A DNA stretch of 64,000 nucleotides from Flagellimonas yonaguniensis (lineage in GTDB: Bacteria > Bacteroidota > Bacteroidia > Flavobacteriales > Flavobacteriaceae): NCBI RefSeq assembly GCF_029193885.1, contig NZ_JARFVB010000013.1, positions 42,084-106,083 of the forward strand. The letters run 5' to 3'. The translations under genes were made by a program, and so were the position numbers. Shown here piece after piece: positions 43,352-52,569 of the stretch. Every line of letters begins with the position of its first letter. Position 1 is the stretch's first letter. The notes under the pieces are model-generated. The model saw nothing but the letters and a program-made list of their open reading frames with translations, searched no databases and was not told the origin of the DNA.

Positions 43352-44422
43352 ATGAGAAAAACGATATGGATCATCTGCTGCTTGACCTACATCTTGGTAA
43401 GCTGTGAGAGTAAAGCACAAACATATCCTGATGAAACTTGGTCAAGAGCCGAAAACCCCGAAGCAATGGGTTGGCCGGATGTTGAAAGGTCGAATTTCAC
43501 GAGATATATTATTGACAGTACCAACATAACAGGTTTGGTGCTGGTCCACAAAGGGGAAATCGTATTTGAATATGGAGACATCAATGAAAACAGTTATATC
43601 GCATCCTGCAGAAAAAGTGTACTAGCCCTATTGTATGGAAAATATGTGGACAATGGCACCATTGATCTGGACAAGACATTGGAGGGCCTCAACATTACCG
43701 ATGTGACCGAACTTCTGCCCATAGAGAAAAAAGCAACCGTAAAGGATTTGATCTCCGCACGTTCCGGGGTCTATTTAAGGGGTTCCAATGGCGGTGATTT
43801 CCGAAGGTTCGCCCCAGACCGAGGCTCTGTTGAGCCAGGAAGCCATTGGCTCTACAATAATTGGGATTTCAATGTGGCCGGACACATCTTTGAGCAAGAA
43901 ACCAAAAAAAACATCTACGACGAAATCGAATCCCAACTTGCCACACCCTTACAAATGCAAGATTGGGACAGATCCCTTCAAGAAAAAAGCGGAAATAGTG
44001 ATCTATCCAAGTTTCCCGCATACCACATGTGGTTTTCCACTAGGGACATGGCACGCATTGGACTGCTAATGCTCCGCAACGGGAAATGGAAAAACACGCA
44101 AGTAATCCCTAAGGACTGGGTTCAAGAGGTAATAAAACAACGTACCTCTTATGCCGAAGCACAAAAAAGCGTGCCAGTACTCAAGGAAGATGGACTTGAT
44201 TTGGGGTATGGCTATATGTGGTGGCTCATAGAAAACACCAACGACCCCAAACTTAAGAATGCTTATTCGGCACAAGGTGCCATGGGCCAAAACATCACAG
44301 TTTATCCAAATATCGATGTTGTTCTGGCTTTTAAAACCAATAGCGTTTACAGGAGAAGAAATTCCATTCAAACCCAAATGAAGCTAGTCAGAAAAGCGGT
44401 TGAAATATTCGATGCCCAATAA
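43352..44422 (+). CDS. Serine hydrolase of the beta-lactamase/class C family, lipoprotein
   Basis: 356 residues. The lipobox in TYILVSCESKAQ suggests lipid anchoring. The catalytic SxxK is SCRKSVLALLYGKYVDNG, the second motif is YNNWDFNVAG (YxN), and the third region is SAQGAMGQNITVYPN in place of the usual HxG. Members act as esterases, DD-peptidases or amidases; the substrate is not indicated. It begins 1 bp after the marR stop and 20 bp before the DUF6624 gene, so regulator and enzyme are one unit. Confidence 0.88.
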   Translation: MRKTIWIICCLTYILVSCESKAQTYPDETWSRAENPEAMGWPDVERSNFTRYIIDSTNITGLVLVHKGEIVFEYGDINENSYIASCRKSVLALLYGKYVDNGTIDLDKTLEGLNITDVTELLPIEKKATVKDLISARSGVYLRGSNGGDFRRFAPDRGSVEPGSHWLYNNWDFNVAGHIFEQETKKNIYDEIESQLATPLQMQDWDRSLQEKSGNSDLSKFPAYHMWFSTRDMARIGLLMLRNGKWKNTQVIPKDWVQEVIKQRTSYAEAQKSVPVLKEDGLDLGYGYMWWLIENTNDPKLKNAYSAQGAMGQNITVYPNIDVVLAFKTNSVYRRRNSIQTQMKLVRKAVEIFDAQ

Positions 44423-44442
44423 AAATGCTTTACAAATCCATT

Positions 44443-45123
44443 ATGAAGAGATCAAGAATAGGAATTTTCTTAGCTGTAATTGTACTAGTGGCCTGTGGCA
44501 GAAAAAGCGAACCTAAACCGCAGGCCCAATCAGTAAAGCCGCAAACAACTGATTTAGTGGCAATATTGGACACGATTTGGCAAACCGAACAAATTCCCAT
44601 CAGGAAGCGGGATTCGGCATTTCATGCATATGGCGACCAATCTGAAATGTATAAAAAATATCAGGCCATCTATAAAAAGAACCATCTGGTCAACGAACAA
44701 AAAATAGCTGAAATTTTGAAGGACGGATGGCCAAGCTTGAAAGAGATTGGGGAGCAGGGCAACTTAACCATTTGCAATGTGTTGCAACACAGTAGTCCTG
44801 AAACACGTTTGAATTACCTTCCTTTAATGCGCCAAGCCACGAAAAACAAAGAGTTGAGCCCTTGGCTACTGGCAAGAACGGAAGACAGAATCGCAACCGA
44901 TCGCGGGCAGCTTCAAATTTACGGAGGACAGATCAAATACTATCCCGAAACGGACTCCTTCGATGTTTGGCCCATCATTGACCCGGAAAACGTTGACAAA
45001 AGACGTGCTGAGATCGGATTGGAACCAATGGCCGAGTATTTAAAAAACAGAAGGTTCCCCTTAGAATGGAATCTGGAAAATCAAATAAAGAGGACCGCGG
45101 AATTTAAAAGCAAAGAATATTGA
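44443..45123 (+). CDS. DUF6624-like lipoprotein
   Basis: 226 residues from ATG 44443 (MKRSRIGIFLAVIVLVACGR) with lipobox LVAC; an in-frame ATG at 44425 is possible but would lengthen the n-region. The domain shows the DUF6624 pattern: GWPSLKEIGEQGNLTICNVL with QHSS, LPLMRQATKNKELSPWLLAR, and DRGQLQIYGGQI. Function unknown. Third gene of the MarR/serine-hydrolase unit. Confidence 0.82.
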   Translation: MKRSRIGIFLAVIVLVACGRKSEPKPQAQSVKPQTTDLVAILDTIWQTEQIPIRKRDSAFHAYGDQSEMYKKYQAIYKKNHLVNEQKIAEILKDGWPSLKEIGEQGNLTICNVLQHSSPETRLNYLPLMRQATKNKELSPWLLARTEDRIATDRGQLQIYGGQIKYYPETDSFDVWPIIDPENVDKRRAEIGLEPMAEYLKNRRFPLEWNLENQIKRTAEFKSKEY

Positions 45124-45184
45124 ATCCTATCGAACTATTAAGAAACATTTACTGATTGGCAACTCTCTTACCTAACACTAGATC

Positions 45185-45886
45185 TCAAAATCCATTGTCC
45201 TGAATGAATTGCTTGAGCCTGTCCCGGTAGTTACTGCCCACAGGGATTTCAACATTATTGATCAATACGCATTTACCATTGTACTGGCTGATCTTATCCA
45301 ACGGAACAATATAGGATTTGTGAATCCTCATAAAATTGTAAGCACTTAAACTAACTTCTATGGACTTTAAGGTCTTAAGGGCCAAACAGTGGTTATTCCC
45401 TGTGACAATTTTAGCATAATCCCTCAAACCTTGGATATAATCAATGTCATTGATCTGTATTTTTATGTACTCCTCTCCGTCCTTCACAAAAAAAGATGGA
45501 GTGAGCTTTTCCACGTTGTCCGCCTGACTTAACTTTTCAAAGCGGTCCAATGCTTTTGTAAACCGGTCAAAGGCAATGGGCTTCATCAGGTAATCCACAA
45601 CTTCAAGATCAAAACTTTCCACAGCATATTCACTATAAGAAGTGGTCATTATAAACTTAGTGGAGCCTTTTGACAGTTTGACCAACTCTATTCCAGAGAT
45701 GTCTGGCATTGCGATGTCAGTAAAAGCAATGTCCACTTGATGACCCCCTTTTAAATAATTGAATGCTTCGACGGAATCGGTAAATGTCCCGACCAATTCA
45801 AAATTGGGGAAACGTTCCAGGTAGTGACCGATGACATCTATGGCCAAAGGTTCATCATCAATTATAATGGTTTTAAATGCAGCCAT
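45185..45886 (-). CDS. LytTR family response regulator
   Basis: 233 residues. Receiver domain with DDEP near 10-13, phosphorylation Asp57 in FTDIAMPDISG and the conserved Lys in YLMKPIAFDR. The LytTR DNA-binding domain covers ~135-233 (FFVKDGEEYIKIQINDIDYI, NFMRIHKSYIVPLDKISQYN). It directly follows the histidine kinase gene without a gap, so they form a two-component pair. Confidence 0.95.
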   Translation of the reverse strand: MAAFKTIIIDDEPLAIDVIGHYLERFPNFELVGTFTDSVEAFNYLKGGHQVDIAFTDIAMPDISGIELVKLSKGSTKFIMTTSYSEYAVESFDLEVVDYLMKPIAFDRFTKALDRFEKLSQADNVEKLTPSFFVKDGEEYIKIQINDIDYIQGLRDYAKIVTGNNHCLALKTLKSIEVSLSAYNFMRIHKSYIVPLDKISQYNGKCVLINNVEIPVGSNYRDRLKQFIQDNGF

Positions 45887-46897
45887 CTAGTCTAACGTTA
45901 TTTTAAGTTTGGCGGTGTAGGAATCGGAGTCGCTACGCAAGGCCAAACTTGCATTTCCTTTATACAACAGGTCCAAACGCTGCTTTAAATTGTCCAGTCC
46001 TTTTCCCGTTCTGTTATTTTCTTGAAAATGTTGTTTCCGAGCTATACTGTTTTTTACTGAAAACAGAAGCTCATTGCCATCAAGATTGTACTGAATGCTC
46101 ACATAAGCCTCTTTGGAATTGGTATAAAAACCATGTTTGAAAGCATTTTCCACCAAAGGAATCATAAGAAATGGCTCTATGAATCGATCGGTCATCAGGG
46201 TTTTGTTCCCATTGAACTCAATGGCGGAATCTTTGCCAAATCGCAATTTCTCAATAGCTATATACTTTTCGATAAAATCCAACTCTTTACCAATGGGCAC
46301 CTTGCCCAACTCTGCATCATCGGTCAAATAGCGCATCATTCCGGACAGTTTTAAGATATATGCAGAAACATCTTCCCTCTTTTTCAGGGATAAGCTGTAC
46401 AGGGAATTAAAAGCATTGTACAGAAAGTGTGGATGCATCTGATTTCTGAGCAATTGTGCTTTGGCTGTCTTCAGTTCATCCCTCAACTTTTTGTAGTTGT
46501 TGAGGTCATCCAATTTATTTATAAAGTACAATAGCAGATAAAACAGTAATGTCCGTCCCAAAAAACCAGTAAAATAACCGAAGGTATCGTCAAAAAAAAT
46601 GATGTCATCGGTTCTAAAATCCTTTAATAGTGCCAATCCCAAAAGAACCAAACCAGAGATTAGTACATACCCCACCTTTTTCCAAAGGGAATCCAAATGG
46701 AACACATAAAAATAAAGGAGATAAGCAATGCAAATGGCGATAAAATTTTCCATGGCATCGCTGGTGATAAAAAACAGCCAATTATCGGGCAAAAGGTCAA
46801 AAGCCCTTTTGGAAAGGTGCAAGGCCATGACCAATATAAACCCAAAATTGAAAACTGACTTTATGCTGTTTATTGTGGTTTCGGATAGCTGCTTCAT
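45887..46897 (-). CDS. LytS-type sensor histidine kinase
   Basis: 336 residues from ATG 46897 (MKQLSETTINSIKSVFNFGF); the frame opens further upstream to 46984. Four or more membrane segments form an intramembrane sensor region (GFILVMALHLSKRAFDLL, FIAICIAYLLYFYVFHL, GYVLISGLVLLGLALL, FLGRTLLFYLLLYFINKL). The His_kinase domain has QMHPHFLYNAFNSLYSLSLK with the phospho-accepting His, then IPLVENAFKHGFYTNS (N box) and GKGLDNLKQRLDLLY (G box). Partner of the LytTR regulator next to it. The divergent S41 peptidase gene is a possible target but not proven. Confidence 0.93.
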   Translation of the reverse strand: MKQLSETTINSIKSVFNFGFILVMALHLSKRAFDLLPDNWLFFITSDAMENFIAICIAYLLYFYVFHLDSLWKKVGYVLISGLVLLGLALLKDFRTDDIIFFDDTFGYFTGFLGRTLLFYLLLYFINKLDDLNNYKKLRDELKTAKAQLLRNQMHPHFLYNAFNSLYSLSLKKREDVSAYILKLSGMMRYLTDDAELGKVPIGKELDFIEKYIAIEKLRFGKDSAIEFNGNKTLMTDRFIEPFLMIPLVENAFKHGFYTNSKEAYVSIQYNLDGNELLFSVKNSIARKQHFQENNRTGKGLDNLKQRLDLLYKGNASLALRSDSDSYTAKLKITLD

Positions 46898-47027
46898 AAG
46901 ATTATTGCTACATATCTTCAAAGTAAATATAGGTAAATACGATTCAGAAAAGTCGAGTATGGGCCAAGGGCTGTCCGTGGACAACCATGTTTGGTCGATA
47001 ACTTTTTTATGGGAGGTCAGGGTCTGA

Positions 47028-47035
47028 TACGTTTG
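47028..47035 (+). promoter_or_regulatory. -7 promoter element for the S41 peptidase gene
   Basis: TACGTTTG matches TAnnTTTG, 23 bp upstream of the ATG at 47059. Confidence 0.55.
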
Positions 47036-47058
47036 CTGAAATTTTTAAGCTCAACAAA

Positions 47059-48897
47059 ATGAAATCCTATTTATCACTGCTTGTCCTATTTCTGTACGCT
47101 TCCTTTGGAATTGGACAAACCATAAGTTTGGAAAAAGCCTCTCCATTCACAGCTGTAAAATGGACAGACAGGAACCAACCTATGGTACAATTCGACGATG
47201 AATGGTTTGCTTTGATAAAGTTGGACAATCATACCACCAAAGAGCTGTTGGATTTTTGCAAAAAGGAGTTCGGTGATAAATGGCAAAAACGCTTTTCGGA
47301 GGATCTGGTCGAAGTTTTGACCAAAATGGGCACTCCCCCCAGTCAGAAAGCAACACTTGTCCTTGAAAAAGACTCAAACCAAATCCAAGTTACAGGAACC
47401 TATTCTTTGGAGAACAGGCAAAAGGTTTATCTGCACAATCAACAGCATGGAAAAAAGAAGGTGTTCAAAAGAATTACCTCCTCCCAAGCCATTGAGGATA
47501 TCGATCAGTTTTACGACATTCTTCAGACAGAATCCTCCTATATCCACTTAACGGACCATGATTTCAAAACTGCCATTGATTCCCTGAAAGCTATGATCAT
47601 TTTAAAATCCATGGATAGTGTGGACATCAATTACCTCACACACGAATTGGCCAAAATAATGGCTGAAATCGGAGATCGCCATTCCAGTGTGAAAAATGAA
47701 TGGTTTGAAAAGAAGAACCTTTCAACTTATAATTTACAACTACCTTTTTCCTTAGCTTCGGTCAACGGCAAAGTAGTTGCTTTACGATCTTTGGACGTTG
47801 ATGGAAATTATGACTATTTGCATAAGGACTTCCCCTTTGTGAAGTCAATCAACGGAATTCCCATGGATGTGTTCATCGATTCCATGGCATACAGATCTAA
47901 AAAGGCCCCAGAACAAGCTAAGCTGTCAAGGGGGATTTTGGAAGTACAGCAGCTTGGAAGCCTCTATTTTAAAAACAATTTGGAACTCCCGTCCAAAATT
48001 AAAATTGTGTTTACCAATGGTAAAGCCGAGATTTCGGAAACAGTGTCTTTGGTCAACAAGCGGCTGGGCTATGAATCAAGAATAGAGCGCAACATTCTTT
48101 ACCACCGGAGGGAAATATCAAAAGGCAACTTTCAAAACATTTTCAAAGTACTCAAGGGGAATATTGGCTACATATCACTCCCACAAATGTTCAGTTTTGA
48201 TAATGTACATGGATTGGAAGCATATATTGATTCTGTCTTGGCCAATTCACGGAACACCAAGGCCCTTATTGTTGACCTTCGATTCAATCCTGGCGGGACC
48301 AGGGATTTGTTACAAAAATTTGCGGGGCACATTATTCCTGAATCCCATTCCCCTTGGGTCGCCAATGTGGCTTACTTGAGAACGGACAAAAAGGAAGCTG
48401 TTCATGGTTCAATGTCTGCCCGATTTCTATATACTTACAATTCCAATCACTTCGATGATCTGGATAGAAAGGCAATAGATAAGTTTTCCAAGAGCTTTGC
48501 GACAGAAAAGGAATTCGACATTTCAAAATTCAGCCACCCCCATTATATGGTTTTGAAAGGTGGAGCATCGCATTACCAGCATCCAGTTTATATGCTCGCG
48601 AACGAACATAGCTTTAGTGCCGCTTCGGTGTTCATCAGTGCTTTTAAAGGTTTACCCAATGTGAAAATAGTTGGGGTTACCACGGATGGCTCCAGTGGAA
48701 ACTCAAAAAGGGTTCATTTGAACAATTCAAGCATACGGCTCAGAGTTTCCACCATGCTTTCATTTCAAAGGAATGGCAAAACCTTGGATGGGAATGGGAC
48801 AAGACCTGATTTATACTTTACCAAGGAAGTTGAACAAGTTTTACGGGGAACAGATGTTCAATTACAAAAGCTGACGGAAGCAATCAATAAAATGTGA
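47059..48897 (+). CDS. Exported S41 family peptidase
   Basis: 612 residues with a signal peptide (MKSYLSLLVLFLYASFGIGQ). C-terminal-processing-like fold: helical N-terminal region, GNIGYISLPQMFSFDNVHGL, DLRFNPGGTRDLLQKFAGHI, and the serine region ANEHSFSAASVFISAFKGLP, which carries the S41 nucleophile. A separate PDZ domain is not obvious. It may trim proteins in the periplasm. It is divergent from the two-component genes, with 161 bp between the starts. Confidence 0.9.
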   Translation: MKSYLSLLVLFLYASFGIGQTISLEKASPFTAVKWTDRNQPMVQFDDEWFALIKLDNHTTKELLDFCKKEFGDKWQKRFSEDLVEVLTKMGTPPSQKATLVLEKDSNQIQVTGTYSLENRQKVYLHNQQHGKKKVFKRITSSQAIEDIDQFYDILQTESSYIHLTDHDFKTAIDSLKAMIILKSMDSVDINYLTHELAKIMAEIGDRHSSVKNEWFEKKNLSTYNLQLPFSLASVNGKVVALRSLDVDGNYDYLHKDFPFVKSINGIPMDVFIDSMAYRSKKAPEQAKLSRGILEVQQLGSLYFKNNLELPSKIKIVFTNGKAEISETVSLVNKRLGYESRIERNILYHRREISKGNFQNIFKVLKGNIGYISLPQMFSFDNVHGLEAYIDSVLANSRNTKALIVDLRFNPGGTRDLLQKFAGHIIPESHSPWVANVAYLRTDKKEAVHGSMSARFLYTYNSNHFDDLDRKAIDKFSKSFATEKEFDISKFSHPHYMVLKGGASHYQHPVYMLANEHSFSAASVFISAFKGLPNVKIVGVTTDGSSGNSKRVHLNNSSIRLRVSTMLSFQRNGKTLDGNGTRPDLYFTKEVEQVLRGTDVQLQKLTEAINKM

Positions 48898-49020
48898 ACT
48901 CGGTTTATTTCAAAATGTTCACGATTTGTCCTGTGTCAATTCAAACATATAAGATGACCCTATACAAATCAGTGGATTCATCTAAAGTACCTCCCTTTTA
49001 CCACAAGAGATAAGTAGAAA

Positions 49021-50016
49021 TCACTTTTTAAGTTCACTTGGCAAATAACCCAATGTCCGCTTAAAAGCCTTGGTAAAATGCTGTGGATTTGAATACCCTA
49101 CTTCATGGGCGGCCTGCGCTATCGTCAAGCATTTCTTCACAATCAAATCACTGGCAGTTTCCATTCGTAGTTTGGTAATGTATTTAAAAATGGTGGTTCC
49201 ATATACACGTTTGAAATCCCGCTTTAGCTTTGAACTATTGAACCCTGCCACCGCTGTAAGTTCTGGGATGCTCAATCCCTTGTTCAAATTGGTTTCAATA
49301 TATCGCTCCACTATATGCAAACTGTCCAAATCAGATTTGGGCAAACCAATCGTTGAATCGAGGTTGTTTTTACCGTTGGCATCGAGCAAAAGATCCAACA
49401 AAATGGTGGTGATCTTCGATTGCAAGTAGGTCTTTTTTAATTGACCACTGAATGGACAGGCAATAATTTGTTCAATTGCCCGGCCCAATTCCGGTGTTAT
49501 CGGTCGTGGTTGTTTCCAAAACACAAATGGTTTTTCCTGTTCAATAGCGCTATCAATCTTTCCCAAAATCTGTCCATACTTTTTACCTACCAACTTTTCA
49601 ATCAAGCCCGAGGTAAAAAATATCTCCAAAGTTCGTCTTGGAGTCCCTGTATATTGGAGAAGACCATTGGTTAATGGTAAATAGAACATATTATATTGAT
49701 GATCCTTTACCTTCAAGAGCGGTGTTTGTCTTTCAAAAGGAGTATACCTATAGCTACCCGTGATTTCAAAGTGCAGGACAAACATGGAAAAATCATTCGA
49801 AACCTCAATTTGATAACCTCTTGGAGCAATGATATTCTTATTTACCATAAATATCCCGTCCAATTGGGTTTCATTGATCGTGCCCGAAACATCTTTTGAA
49901 TTGATTTCAATCCGATTCTCAATCAATTCACCAGTAAAAAAGTCTTTAGAGTATTTCTTTTGATAAATACTGTCCTCAAACAAATCGCTTTTTAAGACTG
50001 ACTGCATTTCTTCCAT
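49021..50016 (-). CDS. AraC family regulator, PchR-like
   Basis: 331 residues. The C-terminal double helix-turn-helix is typical: LSIPELTAVAGFNSSKLKRD, FKRVYGTTIFKYITKLRMET and IAQAAHEVGYSNPQHFTKAF. The N-terminal half (HFEITGSYRYTPFERQTPLL) looks like PchR-type regulators that sense ferric siderophores. Its gene is divergent from the TonB receptor gene across a 115-bp gap with a shared palindromic promoter. Known of PchR: siderophore-bound protein activates the receptor gene; that this applies here is inference. Confidence 0.9.
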   Translation of the reverse strand: MEEMQSVLKSDLFEDSIYQKKYSKDFFTGELIENRIEINSKDVSGTINETQLDGIFMVNKNIIAPRGYQIEVSNDFSMFVLHFEITGSYRYTPFERQTPLLKVKDHQYNMFYLPLTNGLLQYTGTPRRTLEIFFTSGLIEKLVGKKYGQILGKIDSAIEQEKPFVFWKQPRPITPELGRAIEQIIACPFSGQLKKTYLQSKITTILLDLLLDANGKNNLDSTIGLPKSDLDSLHIVERYIETNLNKGLSIPELTAVAGFNSSKLKRDFKRVYGTTIFKYITKLRMETASDLIVKKCLTIAQAAHEVGYSNPQHFTKAFKRTLGYLPSELKK

Positions 50017-50065
50017 TTGCGTACTTAAAACTTCCTTTTGCGGTACTACCGCATCCTCTCTTGTT

Positions 50066-50083
50066 CTAGATTTGCAAATCTAG
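50066..50083. promoter_or_regulatory. Palindromic divergent promoter of the iron locus
   Basis: CTAGATTTGCAAATCTAG is a perfect 18-bp palindrome. It contains TAGATTTG (a TAnnTTTG -7 element) on the plus strand at 50067-50074, facing the TonB receptor gene, and the same on the minus strand at 50082-50075, facing the AraC gene. Both genes could be started from it, and it may be the operator too. Confidence 0.65.
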
Positions 50084-50108
50084 TTTATTTAGATTAAATC
50101 TTAATAAA

Positions 50109-50127
50109 GATAATGATTATTAACTAT
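50109..50127. promoter_or_regulatory. Fur-box-like sequence before the TonB receptor gene
   Basis: GATAATGATTATTAACTAT matches the first nine bases of the classic Fur consensus GATAATGATAATCATTATC exactly and keeps two adjacent GATAAT-like hexamers. The second half is weaker. It ends 4 bp before the ATG at 50132, so bound Fur would block both elongation and ribosome loading. Confidence 0.5.
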
Positions 50128-50131
50128 AGGA

Positions 50132-52549
50132 ATGGGCAAACACTTTCTCATCACTTTCTTCTTTATTTCCTTACTGTCACATGCTCAGAGCACCAAAGAC
50201 AGTACTGTTTTCGGTAAAATAACCTCTGAAGATGGCAGCCCTCTGGCATACGCCACGGTAATGATCAAGGGAACAAAAATCGGCTCTTTGACCGACGAGC
50301 AGGGTAATTTCGAGATTAATGCCCCCTATGGAAAACATACCGTTACCGTCTCCTTTATTGGATATGCAACAACATCCAAAAACATTGAGACAAGCCCTGA
50401 AAACAAAAGAGTCGAACTAAATTTTGTCCTTCGGGAGAACGCCGAAAGCCTAGACGAGGTAACCGTTAATGGCAAGTCCAGGAAAACTGTGCTGGAAACA
50501 GAGGGATTTTCAGTAAATGCCGTGGAAACCAAGGAAGCCAGTTTAAGAAACATACAGGCCAACGAATTGTTGAATACCACTGTGGGGGTCAAAATCCGTC
50601 AAAATGGTGGGTTGGGTTCCAACGTTGAATATTCATTGAACGGATTGTCAGGGAGTGCGGTTCGCATCTTTATAGATGGAATTCCCATCTCAACCTACGG
50701 ATCTTCGTTCAACCTGAACAGTATTCCCCCTTCCATGATCAAACAAATCGAGGTTTACAAAGGTGTCGTTCCCGGTCATCTTGCGGATGATGCTTTGGGA
50801 GGCGCCATCAACATCCAATTGCATCAAGAGGCTAGGACCAACTTCAATGCTTCCGTTTCCTATGGTTCATTTAATACATTTCAGGCCAGTGTAAACGGCA
50901 CGTATCGCTTTGATGAGTCCGGTTTTACCGTAAAAGCTTCCCTTTTCCACAATTATTCCGATAATGATTACAAAGTTTCGGGCAGAAGTGTTGTCGTAAC
51001 GGGAATTGGTGGTGTGCAGACCCCTATAACCGCTAGACGGTTCAACGATGCCTATAGATCCACAGGCGGTATGGCACAAGTTGGTTTTACCGATGTAACA
51101 TGGGCCGATCAGTTTTTTGTTGGGGTTACTGGCTCCGACGATTATAAAGAAGTTCAGCATGGAGCATTCATGACCATTACCCCCTACAAGGACAGGTTTA
51201 TGGAATCCGATGCCCTGTTGGCCAACCTCACTTATCAAAAAACCGACCTGTTCGCCAAAGGCCTAGATTTGAATGTACACGGTTTGTACGGAAAACGAAA
51301 CAGAGCTGTAAACGATACAGTGGCTTGGGCCTATAGCTGGAACGGGGAAAGGGCCATTGATTTCAGGGGAGATGAATACGAGTATTCGTGGGGGTCACAG
51401 CAAGAAGGGGGCCCTACACTGGCCAAAATCAAACGAAACGTGGCATCCATTCGTTCCGGGCTGTCCTACTCCATCAACAACAATCACAAAATTTTATTGA
51501 ACCATGTTTTCAGTAGTATCGATAGGGAAGATAGTGATGAACTACGTTCTGTCTTGGAGAACACATTCAAGGGAACCCGTGACTTGCGCAAGAACATTTT
51601 TTCTTTGACCTACGAGTTCGATGCTTTCAACAACAGATTGAAAACAAGTCTGTTTGGCAAACATTACCAACAAAAAACCACTAGCATCGATCCAGCCATA
51701 GAAACCGATGCGGAAGGAAACAATCAGGTTGTGGATGAAGTGGTGAGCAGCAACAAAGAATATGATGGGTATGGCTTTGCGCTATCCTATGCCCTTTTGC
51801 CCAACATCACGCTATTGACTTCGGCCGAAAAAGCGGTACGACTTCCGAACGAAACAGAAATATTCGGTAACGATGGGGATAACGTAGTGGCAAATTCAAG
51901 CATTGACCCTGAGCAGAGCAATAATTACAACCTTGGATTTCGTCTAGGGACCTTCTCGATCAAAAAACACGATTTTAGTGTTTCCACCAACTTCTTTACC
52001 AGGAATATCAAGGATAGGATCGGTTTGCCCATTGAAACATCCCTCAATGTGGACGACGAACTCATTCTATATGTGAATCAGGGGAGCGGGACCTCAAGAG
52101 GATTTGATGCACAATTCGATTATACCTACAACAACAATTTTGGGGTCAACTTCAATATTTCCCGTTTCGATTTGACCGTTGAAAACAGAGGCGTGGAAGT
52201 CGATGTCCCCAACACCCCATTTTTTACCATGAACGGAAGTGCCAGGTACTCGTTCAAGGATTTGATACAAAAGAATTCGAGACTGAACCTATTCTACACC
52301 ATGTATTTTACGGGGGAGTTTTCCTATTTGGTACCGCAAGGGTCCAATACCGTAGGAGATGACTTTTTTAAAGTACCCGAGCAATTGGCCCAGGATATTG
52401 GGCTTAGTTATACGTTCCCCAATAAAAAATTCATTATGAGCTTTGACGTAAAAAACATATTTGACAAACCTGTGTACGATAACCTATCGGTACAAAAGCC
52501 GGGAAGGGCTTTCTACCTAAAATTAAACTATATAATCAATTCCATTTAA
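50132..52549 (+). CDS. TonB-dependent receptor with carboxypeptidase-regulatory-like N-terminal domain
   Basis: 805 residues with a signal peptide (MGKHFLITFFFISLLSHAQS). An N-terminal CarboxypepD_reg-like domain (GKITSEDGSPLAYATVMIKG) precedes the plug (VGVKIRQNGGLGSNVEYSLN, PSMIKQIEVYKGVVPGHLAD) and the 22-stranded barrel, which ends with the aromatic-rich KPGRAFYLKLNYIINSI. It should import an iron complex, probably a siderophore, across the outer membrane; this comes from the neighbours (DUF4374 lipoprotein, PepSY reductase, PchR-like regulator). No SusD partner. Transcribed with the DUF4374 gene 20 bp downstream. Confidence 0.93.
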   Translation: MGKHFLITFFFISLLSHAQSTKDSTVFGKITSEDGSPLAYATVMIKGTKIGSLTDEQGNFEINAPYGKHTVTVSFIGYATTSKNIETSPENKRVELNFVLRENAESLDEVTVNGKSRKTVLETEGFSVNAVETKEASLRNIQANELLNTTVGVKIRQNGGLGSNVEYSLNGLSGSAVRIFIDGIPISTYGSSFNLNSIPPSMIKQIEVYKGVVPGHLADDALGGAINIQLHQEARTNFNASVSYGSFNTFQASVNGTYRFDESGFTVKASLFHNYSDNDYKVSGRSVVVTGIGGVQTPITARRFNDAYRSTGGMAQVGFTDVTWADQFFVGVTGSDDYKEVQHGAFMTITPYKDRFMESDALLANLTYQKTDLFAKGLDLNVHGLYGKRNRAVNDTVAWAYSWNGERAIDFRGDEYEYSWGSQQEGGPTLAKIKRNVASIRSGLSYSINNNHKILLNHVFSSIDREDSDELRSVLENTFKGTRDLRKNIFSLTYEFDAFNNRLKTSLFGKHYQQKTTSIDPAIETDAEGNNQVVDEVVSSNKEYDGYGFALSYALLPNITLLTSAEKAVRLPNETEIFGNDGDNVVANSSIDPEQSNNYNLGFRLGTFSIKKHDFSVSTNFFTRNIKDRIGLPIETSLNVDDELILYVNQGSGTSRGFDAQFDYTYNNNFGVNFNISRFDLTVENRGVEVDVPNTPFFTMNGSARYSFKDLIQKNSRLNLFYTMYFTGEFSYLVPQGSNTVGDDFFKVPEQLAQDIGLSYTFPNKKFIMSFDVKNIFDKPVYDNLSVQKPGRAFYLKLNYIINSI

Positions 52550-52569
52550 TTACTTAAATATCATTTCAA

